A DNA stretch of 64,000 nt, from assembly GCA_937946835.1 (NCBI GenBank), contig CALFAV010000067.1:1-64000 (forward strand). Reading direction: 5' to 3'. The notes below the pieces were generated by a model. That model searched no databases and was not told where the DNA came from. It worked only from the letters and a program-made list of their open reading frames with translations. Positions 36,001 through 43,455 of this stretch are shown here, piece by piece (position 1 is the first letter of the stretch; every line of letters begins with the position of its first letter). The translations under genes were made by a program, and so were the position numbers. The stretch comes from an uncultured Verrucomicrobiae bacterium (GTDB taxonomy: Bacteria > Verrucomicrobiota > Verrucomicrobiia > Limisphaerales > J093).

Positions 36001-39000
36001 AGGAGCTGGCCCTGCTGCGCGGGCGGGACGATTTCCTCCTGCCCGGGGTGGAAATCCGCCCGGTGTACAACCGGCTGTACTGGAACTACACCCGGGGCAT
36101 TGACGCCGGCGAGGTGATCTACGCCCTCAACTACAACATCCTCGATCTGGACGAAAACGGGCGGGTGGACGCCGATGACGCCCGCCGGCTCTACCCCCAG
36201 GGCCACGGCGACGCCTACGGCCATTACCTCACCGCGCTCAAGGGCTACTACAGCCTGCTGATGAACACCGACTTCGACTGGGTGCCGCGCATCGAGGCGG
36301 TGCTCGTGCTCGGCCAGCCGGTATCGGTGGATTACCAGGACGAGCGCAAGTTCGCCGCCGCCGCCGCCGCGCTCGCGCGGGCCGGCAAACAAATCCTCGA
36401 TCTGACCTGGCGGCGGGATTATCGCCCCGGACCGGGTCTCGGGTGGAAGCATCTGGCCGAGTCCCGCGTGAACTCCCGGCGCGCCATTCCCACCCGCCGG
36501 GATTGGGGCGTGGATCACTGGGCCACGCGCACCGGGCAGGGGGCCTACCTGCACTGGGTGGTGGGCAATGCCATTGTGCCCGACCACGACCCCGATCCCA
36601 CTCACGAGGGGGGCATCCAGCAGGTGGACCGCACCACGGTGGTCGAGCTGCTCGAGCTGCCGGCCCTGGCCGGCAGCCTCCAAACCGCCCTGGACAACGC
36701 CGAGGCCGGGATGAACCCCTTGGGGCTGCCCGATTCCGCCGTGCCCTTTGACCTGAACCCCACCCAGGTCGTCGGGGCCGAACCCAAGACCCACTTCGAG
36801 CAAATCTATGACCGCGCGCTCCGGGCCCTGCAAAACGCCCTGGCCGCCTTCGACGACGCCAAAGACGTGACCCGCCTCATGCGCTCGGAAGAGGATTCGC
36901 TGGCCGATTTCCGGACCAGCGTCAACCGCCAGGAACTGGCTTACACCAACCAGCTCATCGAGCTGTACGGCACGCCGTACCCGGACGACATCGGCCCCGG
37001 CAAGACCTACCGTACCGGCTACACCGGGCCGGACCTGGTGCACCACATGTACGTGGACCTGGCGGAGCTGAGCACCAGTCTGCTGGACCCGGCGGCCGAC
37101 GCCGCCTGGCGCATTGATACCCAGACCTTCGTGGCCAACTGGGTGGATGCCAGCAGCGGCATCTCCGACTTCAACTTCATCACCAAGGCCCGCGTCAACG
37201 GCATTGACCTGGGGCTGGACCCCAATCCCTGGGCGCCCAACTACAACACCAACCACTACGTCGAGTTTGTCCTGCCGGCCCACGGCTTCTTCGGCAAACC
37301 CGCCACCTGGAAGAGCCGGCGCGCCTCCCCCGGCCGCATCCAGCAGGCCATCTCCGACATCATCAAGGCCCGCAACGCCGCCTACCTGGCGCTCTACAAC
37401 ATTGACGCCGCCAAGGGCGACCTGGACTGGGCCCTCGCGGCCTTCGAGCGGCAGAAGAATTCCCACGAGACAATCCGCAACTGGAAGGCCGGCCTGCTCG
37501 CCGCCGAGCAAACCCTCGAGTTGGTGAAATCCGCGGTCGAGATCGTGGACAAGATTCTCGACGTGACCAGCCAGCAGGTGAACATCGTGGCCAACGCCGC
37601 CTCGGAATCCCTGCCCACGGTCTTTATCGCCGGCCTGGCTTCCGGCGGCGACCTGACCGCCCCGGCGCGCGCCACGCTCAAGCAGGCGGGCGTCACGTTC
37701 AAATCGGTGGTGGACTGGAAGAAGGTCGCCACCTTCGCCGCCATCAAGGCGCTCGAGACAGCCAATGAAACCACCAAACGCTGGATCGAGTTTGGCCAGA
37801 TCGAACCGGAGGAATGGAACCAGTCCCTGCGCGACGCCACCAGCGAGCTGCGCGACAAGGTGTACGGCGTGCAAAACCTCCTGCCCGCGCTCAACGCCCG
37901 GCTCCAGGAACTGGACGACGCCCAGCGCAAGTACCGCGCCCTGCTGGCCGAGGGCGACCGCATCCAGGAGGAGCGTCGCATCTTCCGCCAGCGCGCGGCG
38001 GCGGTCATCCAGGGCTTCCGCACCCGCGACGCCGCCTTCCGCATCTTCCGCAACGAGAAACTGGAGCGCTACAAGGCGCTGTACGACCTGGCCGCCCAGT
38101 ACACCTTCATGGCCGCCAAGGCCTTCGACTACGAGACCGGCCTGCTGGGCACCGAACAGGGCCGGCGGTTCATCAGCCGGACGGTCAATGCGCGCGCCCT
38201 GGGCGTGGTGCGCGGGGGCGTGCCGCAATTCGCCGGCAGCAATACCGGTGACCCCGGCCTGTCCAGCGTGTTGGCCGAAATGCAGGCGGATTGGCAGGTG
38301 CTCAAGGGCCGCCTGGGCTTCAACAACCCGGACGCCTACGGCACGACGGTGTCGCTGCGACAGGAGTTCCTCCGCCTGCTGCCGGGTGCCGAGGGCGACC
38401 AGGCCTGGAAAGATTACCTGGCCGGCCGCCGCCGGGCCCATGTGCTCGATGACCCGGACGTGCGCCGGTACTGCCTGCAGATTGACCCGGGCAACGGCCT
38501 GACCGCCCCCGGGCTGGTGCTCGAGTTCAGCACCACCATCGCCGACGGGTTGAATCTCTTCGGCCGGCCCCTGGCCGCCGGCGACCACGCCTTCAGCCCG
38601 AGTTCGTTTGCCACCAAGATTCACGCGGTGGGTGTGGCCCTGGAGGGCTACCGGGGCATGGACACGCCCGCGGCCAATCAGGGCGCCGTGGGGTTTGGCG
38701 GCGGCATTTCGCCCGCCGATCCAGCCACACCGTTCCTCGACCCGCTGGCCCTGGCCGCCACGCCTTACGTGTACCTGGTGCCCGCCGGCCTGGACTCGAT
38801 GCGCAGCCCGCCCCTGGGCGACCAAAGCGTGGTGCGGACCTGGGCGGTGGACGACGTGGCCGTGCCACTGCCGTTCAACCTCGGCGGCTCGGACTTCTCC
38901 AGTTTCCCGTTCTGGCAATCGGGCGAGTCGTTGACCGAACCGCTGTTTGCCATCCGCAAGCACCAGGCCTTCCGCCCCGTGGCCTCTGCCAGCCTGTTCC

Positions 39001-39212
39001 CGGCGGACCTCTACGGCCCGTTCGGCCAGCTCCAGCAGTCCCAGTACACCAACCGCCGGCTCATCGGCCGCTCGGTCTGGAACAGCCGCTGGAAGCTGGT
39101 CATCCCGGGCCGCACCCTGCTGCATGACCCCGAGGAAGGCCTGGACCGGTTCATCCAAACCGTGCGCGACATCAAGTTGCGCTTTGTGACCTACTCCCAT
39201 GCCGGCAACTGA
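30012..39212 (+). CDS. Giant secreted protein (3066 residues) of unknown function
   Basis: The ATG at 30012 gives a signal peptide (FKVVWLGLCGLWGCGVLQAQ); the frame is open further upstream but without one. Residues about 100-2000 are mostly beta-rich with many aromatic and GxY/W patterns. An EF-hand/dockerin-like loop (NILDLDENGRVDADDARRLY) is near 2040. A long alpha-helical stretch runs about 2260-2720 (FEQIYDRALRALQNALAAFD ... LEAAEQ-type heptads, DKILDVTSQQVNIVANAASE, RIQEERRIFRQRAAAVIQGF). A compact C-terminal beta domain ends SVWNSRWKLVIPGRTLLHDP ... FIQTVRDIKLRFVTYSHAGN. Cysteines are few. The beta shell, long helices and beta cap recall very large surface or toxin-like proteins, but I recognise no family. 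It sits in the middle of an operon of secreted proteins. Confidence 0.8.
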   Translation: MKPPARFPFKVVWLGLCGLWGCGVLQAQVRNPVPPPPFELRQDRTAYNLQSPGGVPLSSTPGDPPGSNGRAPTPEQQRADGLTELPATPRQFQGRITFGALAAPRQRNLNPNVSYVANAGAANLDLPRGEVGGQIVVVMPRALVGAPWLSRSVSFLFGAPIPPPLVDVNGEPLPAGTLPQDYWAPEPHRPSRLAPHEIVNKNALAAKLEAAADPVSAFVKSRLSENTRTLLTNPAHPEFLDKLLTDLNNLIAGPSIYTLARFTNVALSLETQILDPAGTSDARPARLNRLLLEDAYPNELARTAVNFYWSPHARIAYAIQPGPVDVVWRKAEPSTVPPADFATNPGRYWVDSGNYYTLYRARHVVSGSPVKPPRKIYWTEGVFRPTGKPVGVPPGRVSVVNVIYNNNFPRRVETPYRALGQTPVVEDPNAQLEENRTLWYESARREILAYNLEGRVFVELLGETEAGGRTRRPLGFEVVDVVREPQPADVIAELGEALTAYAPEENQDDSALYPEPVSGSQDFIFQQFISDAPRPVIYATRETRNRNDVQVHWLETGVEGLRWPFRFVRYRQVWPVDIRKYSHYLRPRVATESEARATAVPLPAENAPIIDYQDPLDQPRAKLTETFAFYTFLTDQFPVHRTLLRFRAGEAVRFERVLSWLDAALKAPERLAGSAATGLMVTDPATGTAAPIWDSNTRRFRFPEALPYAQISPRVEERAVAVGERILAPGGEVGADGREYLAGYILQSAGTAFNPGAYQDPFAAGFEAANRGAIIPVNAAPGNDRLEVWWFRLNGLAPTQLAQGFKPVYWPAVLGRYTLRWPEQPREIVLASNDGSGPLQSLEARGRIYYQNDRRLPGFNPNEEHALMQGGQAYALRDDLNITAGDAYTSEPYVLLEYTAADGRPAMTVFKVLRERLETGDVFDYVVEAGTVLQPPMPLPLLDLPLAPKIIGAPPRSVNREIRAWQVTDTAVETTDGVRRVTLTTDAPHGIGKTRTLFLQNPDNLSTPAKVFLVTGVDYTARTLTGVVLDRDLIELTPWTGTPAGEFARRRFGVAAPVSLDVGTALVAADRVSRQSWKVEFMGAGNEGGAHYVDLQFSGTETYEAGAAARFLAVPESTVFAGRFNNWRLGFEPLPVNVAEPTLREQYAAFTLQDRKGNVWVYRGPHDPGDQSTMAMRFYYKTLPGFFFPTLPLEAQPPVGTITPYLRPRNDNGTYAGDPVYGNRLDPQGGDNNALLIHYAPVWPAHPPVLQMGETLTLPKRGLPAMRGQTSLQVVYQQSQVVRADTGESVILHDPTREKVFELGPAGGVSRLGKIPDSVHTTSYRGKTYFPNLPPHLSERFFLDPNRGEFGALVFRGEFRDEPTGDDYLLLNVLGADDRGRLKDLCLPDDPERSRWEAAVDGLATDLWLFVENPARPGTYYPRDAASFGPADLTRVTDDDQAVDSYALTAVGPGTGFVTLIAGNGLAFTPPAEPVSVHIFRVVDTLYRGELKVVASSNPLSEILTLQQVVDLAGRAGDYNFEWKIAAPVDGQPPDVYQNTRVLVLGDGVWQHLPFPGATDRATTATRAPGERLVADVTTSVAPRGRVPFVSAARQGPQFQLELAPGFGLRLLPGTPLVLRDAGGREVGGSVHGLSTATQLIVEPDAGGPPVPPDFVPLEAYEPVVNGRPQSIVFREFDVPAAAAYGELWLSLDLDAALGARVYLDGQPVVQANLGADDTPRSSAPANFFPLSRAYRLDTGVLSGGQPQPGGLVRHAVAVELFSGAVPDARLAFNLRLEAGEIVDVTDAGWLPLDAGRFPDGVRALLGGRADVRALSDNYLIMRYQAKRAGHASFRPDPGNPARNLNWSAWTRPQLAEGWIKRVLAGINPFNQRVADLFANQVSTDVSIIQQAGPRWEGDVALNLDTLNQFGLIEIYETVLRRGRKLSIDAGINYGPANDALLLAAGYLNDLYVMLGHEAWADAANPTIGIGTKDRTYGEIATALFAFRGQMPSLLEEELALLRGRDDFLLPGVEIRPVYNRLYWNYTRGIDAGEVIYALNYNILDLDENGRVDADDARRLYPQGHGDAYGHYLTALKGYYSLLMNTDFDWVPRIEAVLVLGQPVSVDYQDERKFAAAAAALARAGKQILDLTWRRDYRPGPGLGWKHLAESRVNSRRAIPTRRDWGVDHWATRTGQGAYLHWVVGNAIVPDHDPDPTHEGGIQQVDRTTVVELLELPALAGSLQTALDNAEAGMNPLGLPDSAVPFDLNPTQVVGAEPKTHFEQIYDRALRALQNALAAFDDAKDVTRLMRSEEDSLADFRTSVNRQELAYTNQLIELYGTPYPDDIGPGKTYRTGYTGPDLVHHMYVDLAELSTSLLDPAADAAWRIDTQTFVANWVDASSGISDFNFITKARVNGIDLGLDPNPWAPNYNTNHYVEFVLPAHGFFGKPATWKSRRASPGRIQQAISDIIKARNAAYLALYNIDAAKGDLDWALAAFERQKNSHETIRNWKAGLLAAEQTLELVKSAVEIVDKILDVTSQQVNIVANAASESLPTVFIAGLASGGDLTAPARATLKQAGVTFKSVVDWKKVATFAAIKALETANETTKRWIEFGQIEPEEWNQSLRDATSELRDKVYGVQNLLPALNARLQELDDAQRKYRALLAEGDRIQEERRIFRQRAAAVIQGFRTRDAAFRIFRNEKLERYKALYDLAAQYTFMAAKAFDYETGLLGTEQGRRFISRTVNARALGVVRGGVPQFAGSNTGDPGLSSVLAEMQADWQVLKGRLGFNNPDAYGTTVSLRQEFLRLLPGAEGDQAWKDYLAGRRRAHVLDDPDVRRYCLQIDPGNGLTAPGLVLEFSTTIADGLNLFGRPLAAGDHAFSPSSFATKIHAVGVALEGYRGMDTPAANQGAVGFGGGISPADPATPFLDPLALAATPYVYLVPAGLDSMRSPPLGDQSVVRTWAVDDVAVPLPFNLGGSDFSSFPFWQSGESLTEPLFAIRKHQAFRPVASASLFPADLYGPFGQLQQSQYTNRRLIGRSVWNSRWKLVIPGRTLLHDPEEGLDRFIQTVRDIKLRFVTYSHAGN

Positions 39213-39233
39213 GCCGCACCCGACTTGCACGCC

Positions 39234-40091
39234 ATGAAAACCCGTGTGTCTTCCCTGGCCCTGAGCCTGCTCGCGGCGGGGTGGCCCGGCCCGGGTCTGC
39301 CCGCCGCCCGCGCCTTCCCGCCCGCACCGCATCACGTCATCGAAGGCGTGGTGCGGGACGCCTACGGCCATCCCCTCACCCTGACTTCGGCCCGGATCCT
39401 TTTGGAAACCGCCACCGGCAAACAAATCGTCGGTCGCGTCCGGCCCGAGATGGGTCGCGGGCTCAACTACACCCTCACCATTCCCATGGACGCGGGCATC
39501 ACGCCGGAGGAGTATCGGCCCACGGCCCTGCAGCCCCTGGTGCCCTTCCGTCTCCGGGTTCAAATCGGCGGCGTCACCTACCTGCCCATCGAGATGTCCG
39601 GCGATTACGCCCGCCTCGGCCAGCCCGCGCAGCGCACCCGCCTGGACCTCACCCTGGGCGAGGACACCGACGGCGACGGTCTGCCGGACGCCTGGGAACG
39701 GGCGCTCATCGAGCTGCTGGGTGGCCATCGCACGCTGGCCGACATCCGCCCCGAGGACGACCTGGACAACGACGGCCTGACCAACCTGCAGGAATACCTG
39801 GCCGGCACCTACGCCTATGACCCGGCCGACGGCATCGTTCTGGACCTGCGGCAACTGGAGTCGGACCACGCCTGGCTGGAATTCACCGTGGTCCGCGGGC
39901 GCACCTACGCGGTGCTGGCCGGCGACGAGGTGACCGCCTGGCGCCCGGTCGCCTTCATTGTCGAGGGGGCCGGCGGGGACCCCGTGCAGGAATATCGCGC
40001 CGCGGACGTGCGCCGGCTGCGGGTGCGGGTGAACCTCGCGGAATCCGGCCCTCTGGCCGGGCAACGTTTCTTCAAGCTGATGGTTCGGTAG
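39234..40091 (+). CDS. Secreted protein with calcium-binding (EF-hand/thrombospondin-3-like) repeats
   Basis: 285 residues from the ATG at 39234, 21 bases after the giant gene; an in-frame TTG at 39225 is less likely. It has a signal peptide (SLALSLLAAGWPGPGLPAARA) and an N-terminal beta domain (HHVIEGVVRDAYGHPLTLTS, a carboxypeptidase-regulatory-like opening). Then come two acidic calcium motifs, EDTDGDGLPDAWERALIELL and DLDNDGLTNLQEYLAGTYAY. The tail is a beta domain (LEFTVVRGRTYAVLAGDE ... RFFKLMVR). Such motifs bind Ca2+ and stabilise extracellular proteins. It may be a linker or accessory of the giant protein; no catalytic site is seen. Confidence 0.75.
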   Translation: MKTRVSSLALSLLAAGWPGPGLPAARAFPPAPHHVIEGVVRDAYGHPLTLTSARILLETATGKQIVGRVRPEMGRGLNYTLTIPMDAGITPEEYRPTALQPLVPFRLRVQIGGVTYLPIEMSGDYARLGQPAQRTRLDLTLGEDTDGDGLPDAWERALIELLGGHRTLADIRPEDDLDNDGLTNLQEYLAGTYAYDPADGIVLDLRQLESDHAWLEFTVVRGRTYAVLAGDEVTAWRPVAFIVEGAGGDPVQEYRAADVRRLRVRVNLAESGPLAGQRFFKLMVR

Positions 40092-40098
40092 CCCGCTC

Positions 40099-40758
40099 AT
40101 GACCCCGCCCGCCTCCCGCCACGTCCGTCCCGGCTGTCGCCTCGCCGCGCTCGTGTTTTTGGGTCTGCTGGGCGTGGCGCTCGGGCTGGCGGTGCTGCTC
40201 CGAAAACCCGGGGTTCCGCCGGGCGCGACGGCGGCCGAGGCCCTGCGGGCGGAGCTCGAACTGCGCGAGGGACTCCTGTTCCGGAAGGGCGCCGCCGAAC
40301 CCTTCACCGGCGTGATGCTCGAGCAGTACCCCGACGGGGCGCTCTTGTCCCGCTCGACGGTGGTGGCCGGCCGCCTGCACGGGCTTTCGGAGGGCTGGTA
40401 TCCGGACGGCCGCCTCCAGGTGCGCGAGCACTTCGTCCGCGGCGTCTCTCAGGGCGAACGGATCAAGTGGCACGCCAACGGCGCCACGCAGTCGCTGGCC
40501 ACCATCGTCGAGGGGCAACTGCACGGACGGTTCCTCCGCTGGCACGAAAACGGGGTGCTGGCCGAGGAGATGACCCTCAACCGCGGGCGGCCGGACGGCT
40601 GGGCGCGTTCCTTTTACCCCAGCGGCTTTCTCAAGGCCCGGGTACGGCTGGCCGCCGGCGCGGTTGTCGAGCAACAATTCTGGCCCGAGGACGCCCGGTG
40701 CACGGAGGAACCCACCCTCACCGTCGCCACCCGGAAGGCGTCACCGCAAAATCGGTAG
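40099..40758 (+). CDS. MORN/YwqK-type repeat protein with N-terminal membrane anchor
   Basis: 219 residues, starting 7 bases after the previous stop. One N-terminal hydrophobic segment (LAALVFLGLLGVALGLAVLL) anchors or exports it. Four to five YwqK/MORN-type repeats follow, each with G-x-x-x-x-W/Y-x-x-x-G-x-L (GLSEGWYPDGRLQVREHFVR, GERIKWHANGATQSLATIVE, GRFLRWHENGVLAEEMTLNR, GWARSFYPSGFLKARVRL). Proteins with these repeats are often annotated as antitoxin-like, but no toxin is known for most, and here a structural or binding role in the secreted operon is more likely. Confidence 0.75.
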   Translation: MTPPASRHVRPGCRLAALVFLGLLGVALGLAVLLRKPGVPPGATAAEALRAELELREGLLFRKGAAEPFTGVMLEQYPDGALLSRSTVVAGRLHGLSEGWYPDGRLQVREHFVRGVSQGERIKWHANGATQSLATIVEGQLHGRFLRWHENGVLAEEMTLNRGRPDGWARSFYPSGFLKARVRLAAGAVVEQQFWPEDARCTEEPTLTVATRKASPQNR

Positions 40759-40764
40759 CCAGCC

Positions 40765-41583
40765 ATGCCGCGAGCCCCAATCACCCGACCCGCCCGCGCC
40801 AGCGCCGCCCGGCCTCCCGTCCCGCGCCTAAAGCGCGCGGGCCTGGGGGTTTTGGTCGCGGCGTGCCTGGTCCTCGAGGCCCGGGAACCGCTGGCCCTTT
40901 CCCCGCATTACACCCTGCACCCGTCCGTGGCGGCGGCCGGCGGCGGGGTCGCCGCCTCAACGCATTACCGGCTGGTCAGCCAGACAGGCAGCCACGGCGG
41001 CTTCACCGCCCCCGGCCCGGCCCTCCGGTTCGGGCACGGTTTTGTCGCTGCGCTCAACGAGCCGCCGCTGGCCCGCCACGACACCTTGAGCCGCACTCCG
41101 GGCCAAACCGCCAAAATCCACCTCAGCCGGGTTTACCTCAACGACACGGACCCGGACGGGGACGCGCTGCGGTTGTTGCGCTTCGACGCGATCAGCGAGC
41201 AGGGCGGTCGGGTGGCTCTGGACAACGACTGGCTGTTGTACGAACCCCCGGCCGGCGGCGCCGCAACCGACACGTTCACTTACACCTTGCGCGACGCGGC
41301 GGGCCACTTGGCCACGGCCACGGTGTTCGTGCTCGAAACCGCGCCCGGTCTGGCGCCCTCGCAGAACCTCATTGCCCTCACCCTGCTTCCCGGAGGAGCC
41401 CGCCGCCTGACCTTTGCCGGCGTTGCCGGTCGCCGCTACGTCATCGAATGGAGCGACACGCTGCCAGCCACGCGATGGGAGCCGCTCACCGCGGTGGAAG
41501 CCGACAGTCGCGGACTCATCGAATGGGTGGATGCCACCGAGCCGCCGCCCGCCACGCGCTTTTATCGCACCGTGGGCCAGTGA
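40765..41583 (+). CDS. Secreted Ig/cadherin-like domain protein
   Basis: 272 residues, starting 6 bases after the MORN gene. A signal segment (LKRAGLGVLVAACLVLEARE) is followed by a short repeat-like part (HYTLHPSVAAAGGGVAASTH ... LRFGHGFVAALNEPP). Then comes a cadherin-like/Ig domain with the calcium-type NDTDPDGDALRLLRF and the closing TDTFTYTLRDAAGHLATATV. The C-terminal 70 residues (LTFAGVAGRRYVIEWSDTLP ... RFYRTVGQ) are the same type of beta domain that ends the protein at 437-4525. The next gene starts inside its stop codon region. Confidence 0.75.
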   Translation: MPRAPITRPARASAARPPVPRLKRAGLGVLVAACLVLEAREPLALSPHYTLHPSVAAAGGGVAASTHYRLVSQTGSHGGFTAPGPALRFGHGFVAALNEPPLARHDTLSRTPGQTAKIHLSRVYLNDTDPDGDALRLLRFDAISEQGGRVALDNDWLLYEPPAGGAATDTFTYTLRDAAGHLATATVFVLETAPGLAPSQNLIALTLLPGGARRLTFAGVAGRRYVIEWSDTLPATRWEPLTAVEADSRGLIEWVDATEPPPATRFYRTVGQ

Positions 41584-42347
41584 AAACCCGACCCGCCAGA
41601 TTCGGGAAGCGGCGCGGCGCCGGGCTTGCGGCGGGGTTGGCGCTGCTGGGAGCGCCGCCGGCTGCCGCCCAGCCGCCGCCGGAGCACTTCACGTTCTCCG
41701 TCGGCCAGGCCGTGCCGGACGGCGACTTGTCCGGCCTGGCGGACACGCGCCAGTTGCCGGCCGGGCCGGCCCCCATCCAATCCGTGGCCGTAACGTTGCA
41801 ACTGTCCCCGCTGGGCGAGGGCGGTTTTTTCGGCGACCTGTACGCCACGCTCACGCGCCTGGCCGACGGTTACGCGGTCCTGCTCAATCGCTCCGGCCGC
41901 CGCGCCGAGCGCCCGTTCGGTTACAGCGACGGCGGCCCGGTCCACATCACCCTCACGGACTCCGCGCCGGCTGACATCCACCGGTATCGGCTGGTTTTGC
42001 CGGGCGGGGAGAACACGCCGTTGAGCGGCCCACTCACCGGCCTGTGGCAGCCCGACGGCCGCGCGGTGGACCCGCTGGAAGTCCTCGATACTCACCCGCG
42101 GACCGCCATGCTGGTCAGTTTTAGCGGCACCGAACTGGCCGGGGATTGGACCTTGTTTGTGGCGGACGTGAGTGGCGGCGGCGAGTTCCGGCTCGACGCC
42201 TGGGGGCTTGAAGTGACCTACATCCCCGAGCCGGGAACCGGCGGCCTGCTGGGGCTGGCATGGGTCCTTTGCGCCTGGTTCCCGCCGCGGCGATCGGTCG
42301 GGAGAGCAGTGAACGAGCCGTCCGCTCAGCCCGCTGCCACACCGTAG
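41580..42347 (+). CDS. P-domain-like secreted protein with PEP-CTERM sorting signal
   Basis: 255 residues from a GTG at 41580 that overlaps the TGA of the previous gene, so translation is probably coupled. Signal peptide: RGAGLAAGLALLGAPPAAAQ. The domain (GQAVPDGDLSGLADTRQL ... VAVTLQLSPLGEGGFFGDLY ... LAGDWTLFVADVSGGGEFRL) resembles the proprotein-convertase P-domain/jelly-roll found in surface proteins. The C-terminus has a PEP-CTERM signal: PEPG, hydrophobic GGLLGLAWVLCAWF, then basic RRSVGR, although 14 more residues follow. PEP-CTERM proteins are exported, then cut by an exosortase (not in this window). It ends the eight-gene operon. Confidence 0.75.
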   Translation: MKTRPARFGKRRGAGLAAGLALLGAPPAAAQPPPEHFTFSVGQAVPDGDLSGLADTRQLPAGPAPIQSVAVTLQLSPLGEGGFFGDLYATLTRLADGYAVLLNRSGRRAERPFGYSDGGPVHITLTDSAPADIHRYRLVLPGGENTPLSGPLTGLWQPDGRAVDPLEVLDTHPRTAMLVSFSGTELAGDWTLFVADVSGGGEFRLDAWGLEVTYIPEPGTGGLLGLAWVLCAWFPPRRSVGRAVNEPSAQPAATP

Positions 42348-42440
42348 CGGCAGCCAAAAGGCGTCGCGCCGACTGGCAGTCGGCCGGGTGACGGATTGGT
42401 AATCCGGGACGGGGCAACTCCGGCCTTGTTGGTTTGGTGC
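42345..42440. repeat. Modular hairpin array D
   Basis: Hairpins GCCGACTGGCAGTCGGC (42368-42384) and CGGATTGGTAATCCG (42392-42406) follow a GTAGCGGC spacer at 42346-42353 that overlaps the stop codon of the operon's last gene. The remaining bases to 42558 hold no recognised signal. Confidence 0.7.
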
Positions 42441-42558
42441 AGCCATCCTGCCTGCCGTCTTGGCAAGCGGGCAGTCGGCACTCTGCGGACGGAAAGCCCG
42501 GCACGACAGCGACAGAACCCGCTTGCCCCGCCGGCAACCGCTTCGGCAACTTCACCGG

Positions 42559-43443
42559 GTGCGGTTTCAAAAAGTGGCCCTTCTGGGCGTGGGTTTGCTG
42601 GGCGGCTCGCTGGGACTGGCGTTGCGCCGGCAACACCTGGCCGGGCGCGTGCACGGTTACGTCCGCCGTGAAGCCGCCGCGCCCGAATGCCGGGCGGCCG
42701 GCGCGGTGGACACCGCCGGGACCGACCTGGCCGAGGCCGTCCGGGATGCCGACCTGGTGGTGTTCTGCACCCCGCTCGGCCAAATGCCCCTCCTGGCGGA
42801 ACAGGCCGCGCCTTTCTTGAGCGCCGGCGCCCTGGTAACCGACGTGGGCAGTGTCAAAGGCCCGGTGGTGCGCGCGTTGGAACCGCTCTGCACCGCCGCC
42901 GGCGCCCGTTTTGTGGGCAGTCACCCGATGGCCGGCTCGGAACGCACCGGCGTGGGCGCCGCCCGGGCGGACCTGTTTGCCGGGGCGGTGTGCGTGGTCA
43001 CCCCCACCTCCCGCAGCGACCCGGCGGCGGTGGCGACCGTGACCGGTCTCTGGGAAGCCCTCGGGGGGCGGGTGCTGACGATGCCGCCCGAGGCGCACGA
43101 CGAGCGCGTGGCCCGCACCAGTCACCTGCCCCAGGCGCTGGCCGCGACGCTGGCGCATCTGGTCCTCGCACCGGAGGCCCCGCCCGAGCAGGCGCGCCTG
43201 TGCGCCGGAGGCTTCCGCGACGGGACCCGCGTGGCCTCCGGTTCCCCGGAAATGTGGCGCGACATCTTCCTGGCCAACCGCGAGCCGGTCATGCGCGCCC
43301 TGGAGGAGTTCGGCCGGGCGCTGGACTCCCTGCGCCGGGCCGTCGCCGCGGGCGACGCCGCCGCGCTGGAGCGCTTTTTGACCACCGCCCGGGAGCGCCG
43401 CGAAGCCTGGCGCCAGGCCGGCTCCACCCCTCCTGCCGAGTAG
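42559..43443 (+). CDS. tyrA: Prephenate/arogenate dehydrogenase
   Basis: 294 residues if started at the GTG at 42559, just before the Rossmann fold; longer starts at 42523 or 42460 would add repeat-derived residues. The NAD(P) loop is VALLGVGLLGGSLGLALRR. DLVVFCTPLGQM, DVGSVKGPVVRALE, and the prephenate site FVGSHPMAGSERTG (histidine and serine as in TyrA) follow, then VARTSHLPQALAATLA. The enzyme oxidatively decarboxylates prephenate or arogenate in tyrosine synthesis. No chorismate mutase or ACT domain is present. It is the first gene of tyrA-aroA-cmk-plsC; aroA starts 12 bases after its stop. Confidence 0.9.
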   Translation: MRFQKVALLGVGLLGGSLGLALRRQHLAGRVHGYVRREAAAPECRAAGAVDTAGTDLAEAVRDADLVVFCTPLGQMPLLAEQAAPFLSAGALVTDVGSVKGPVVRALEPLCTAAGARFVGSHPMAGSERTGVGAARADLFAGAVCVVTPTSRSDPAAVATVTGLWEALGGRVLTMPPEAHDERVARTSHLPQALAATLAHLVLAPEAPPEQARLCAGGFRDGTRVASGSPEMWRDIFLANREPVMRALEEFGRALDSLRRAVAAGDAAALERFLTTARERREAWRQAGSTPPAE

Positions 43444-43455
43444 CCCTCCCCGCCC

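Noticed and set aside
30012-39212. Direct assignment of the giant protein as a Tc-toxin A subunit
   Set aside because: Only the order of beta, helical and beta regions is similar. No TcB/TcC partner or Rhs repeat is in the window, and the sequence is not recognisable as TcA.
32832-40307. A 2491-codon open frame on the minus strand, antisense to the giant gene
   Set aside because: The plus-strand gene has a signal peptide, motifs and operon spacing. The antisense translation is low-complexity (V, G, H, Q, R rich) and arises from GC-rich third codon positions.
40099-40758. Calling the YwqK/MORN protein an antitoxin
   Set aside because: It has an N-terminal membrane segment and sits in an operon of secreted proteins with no toxin beside it.
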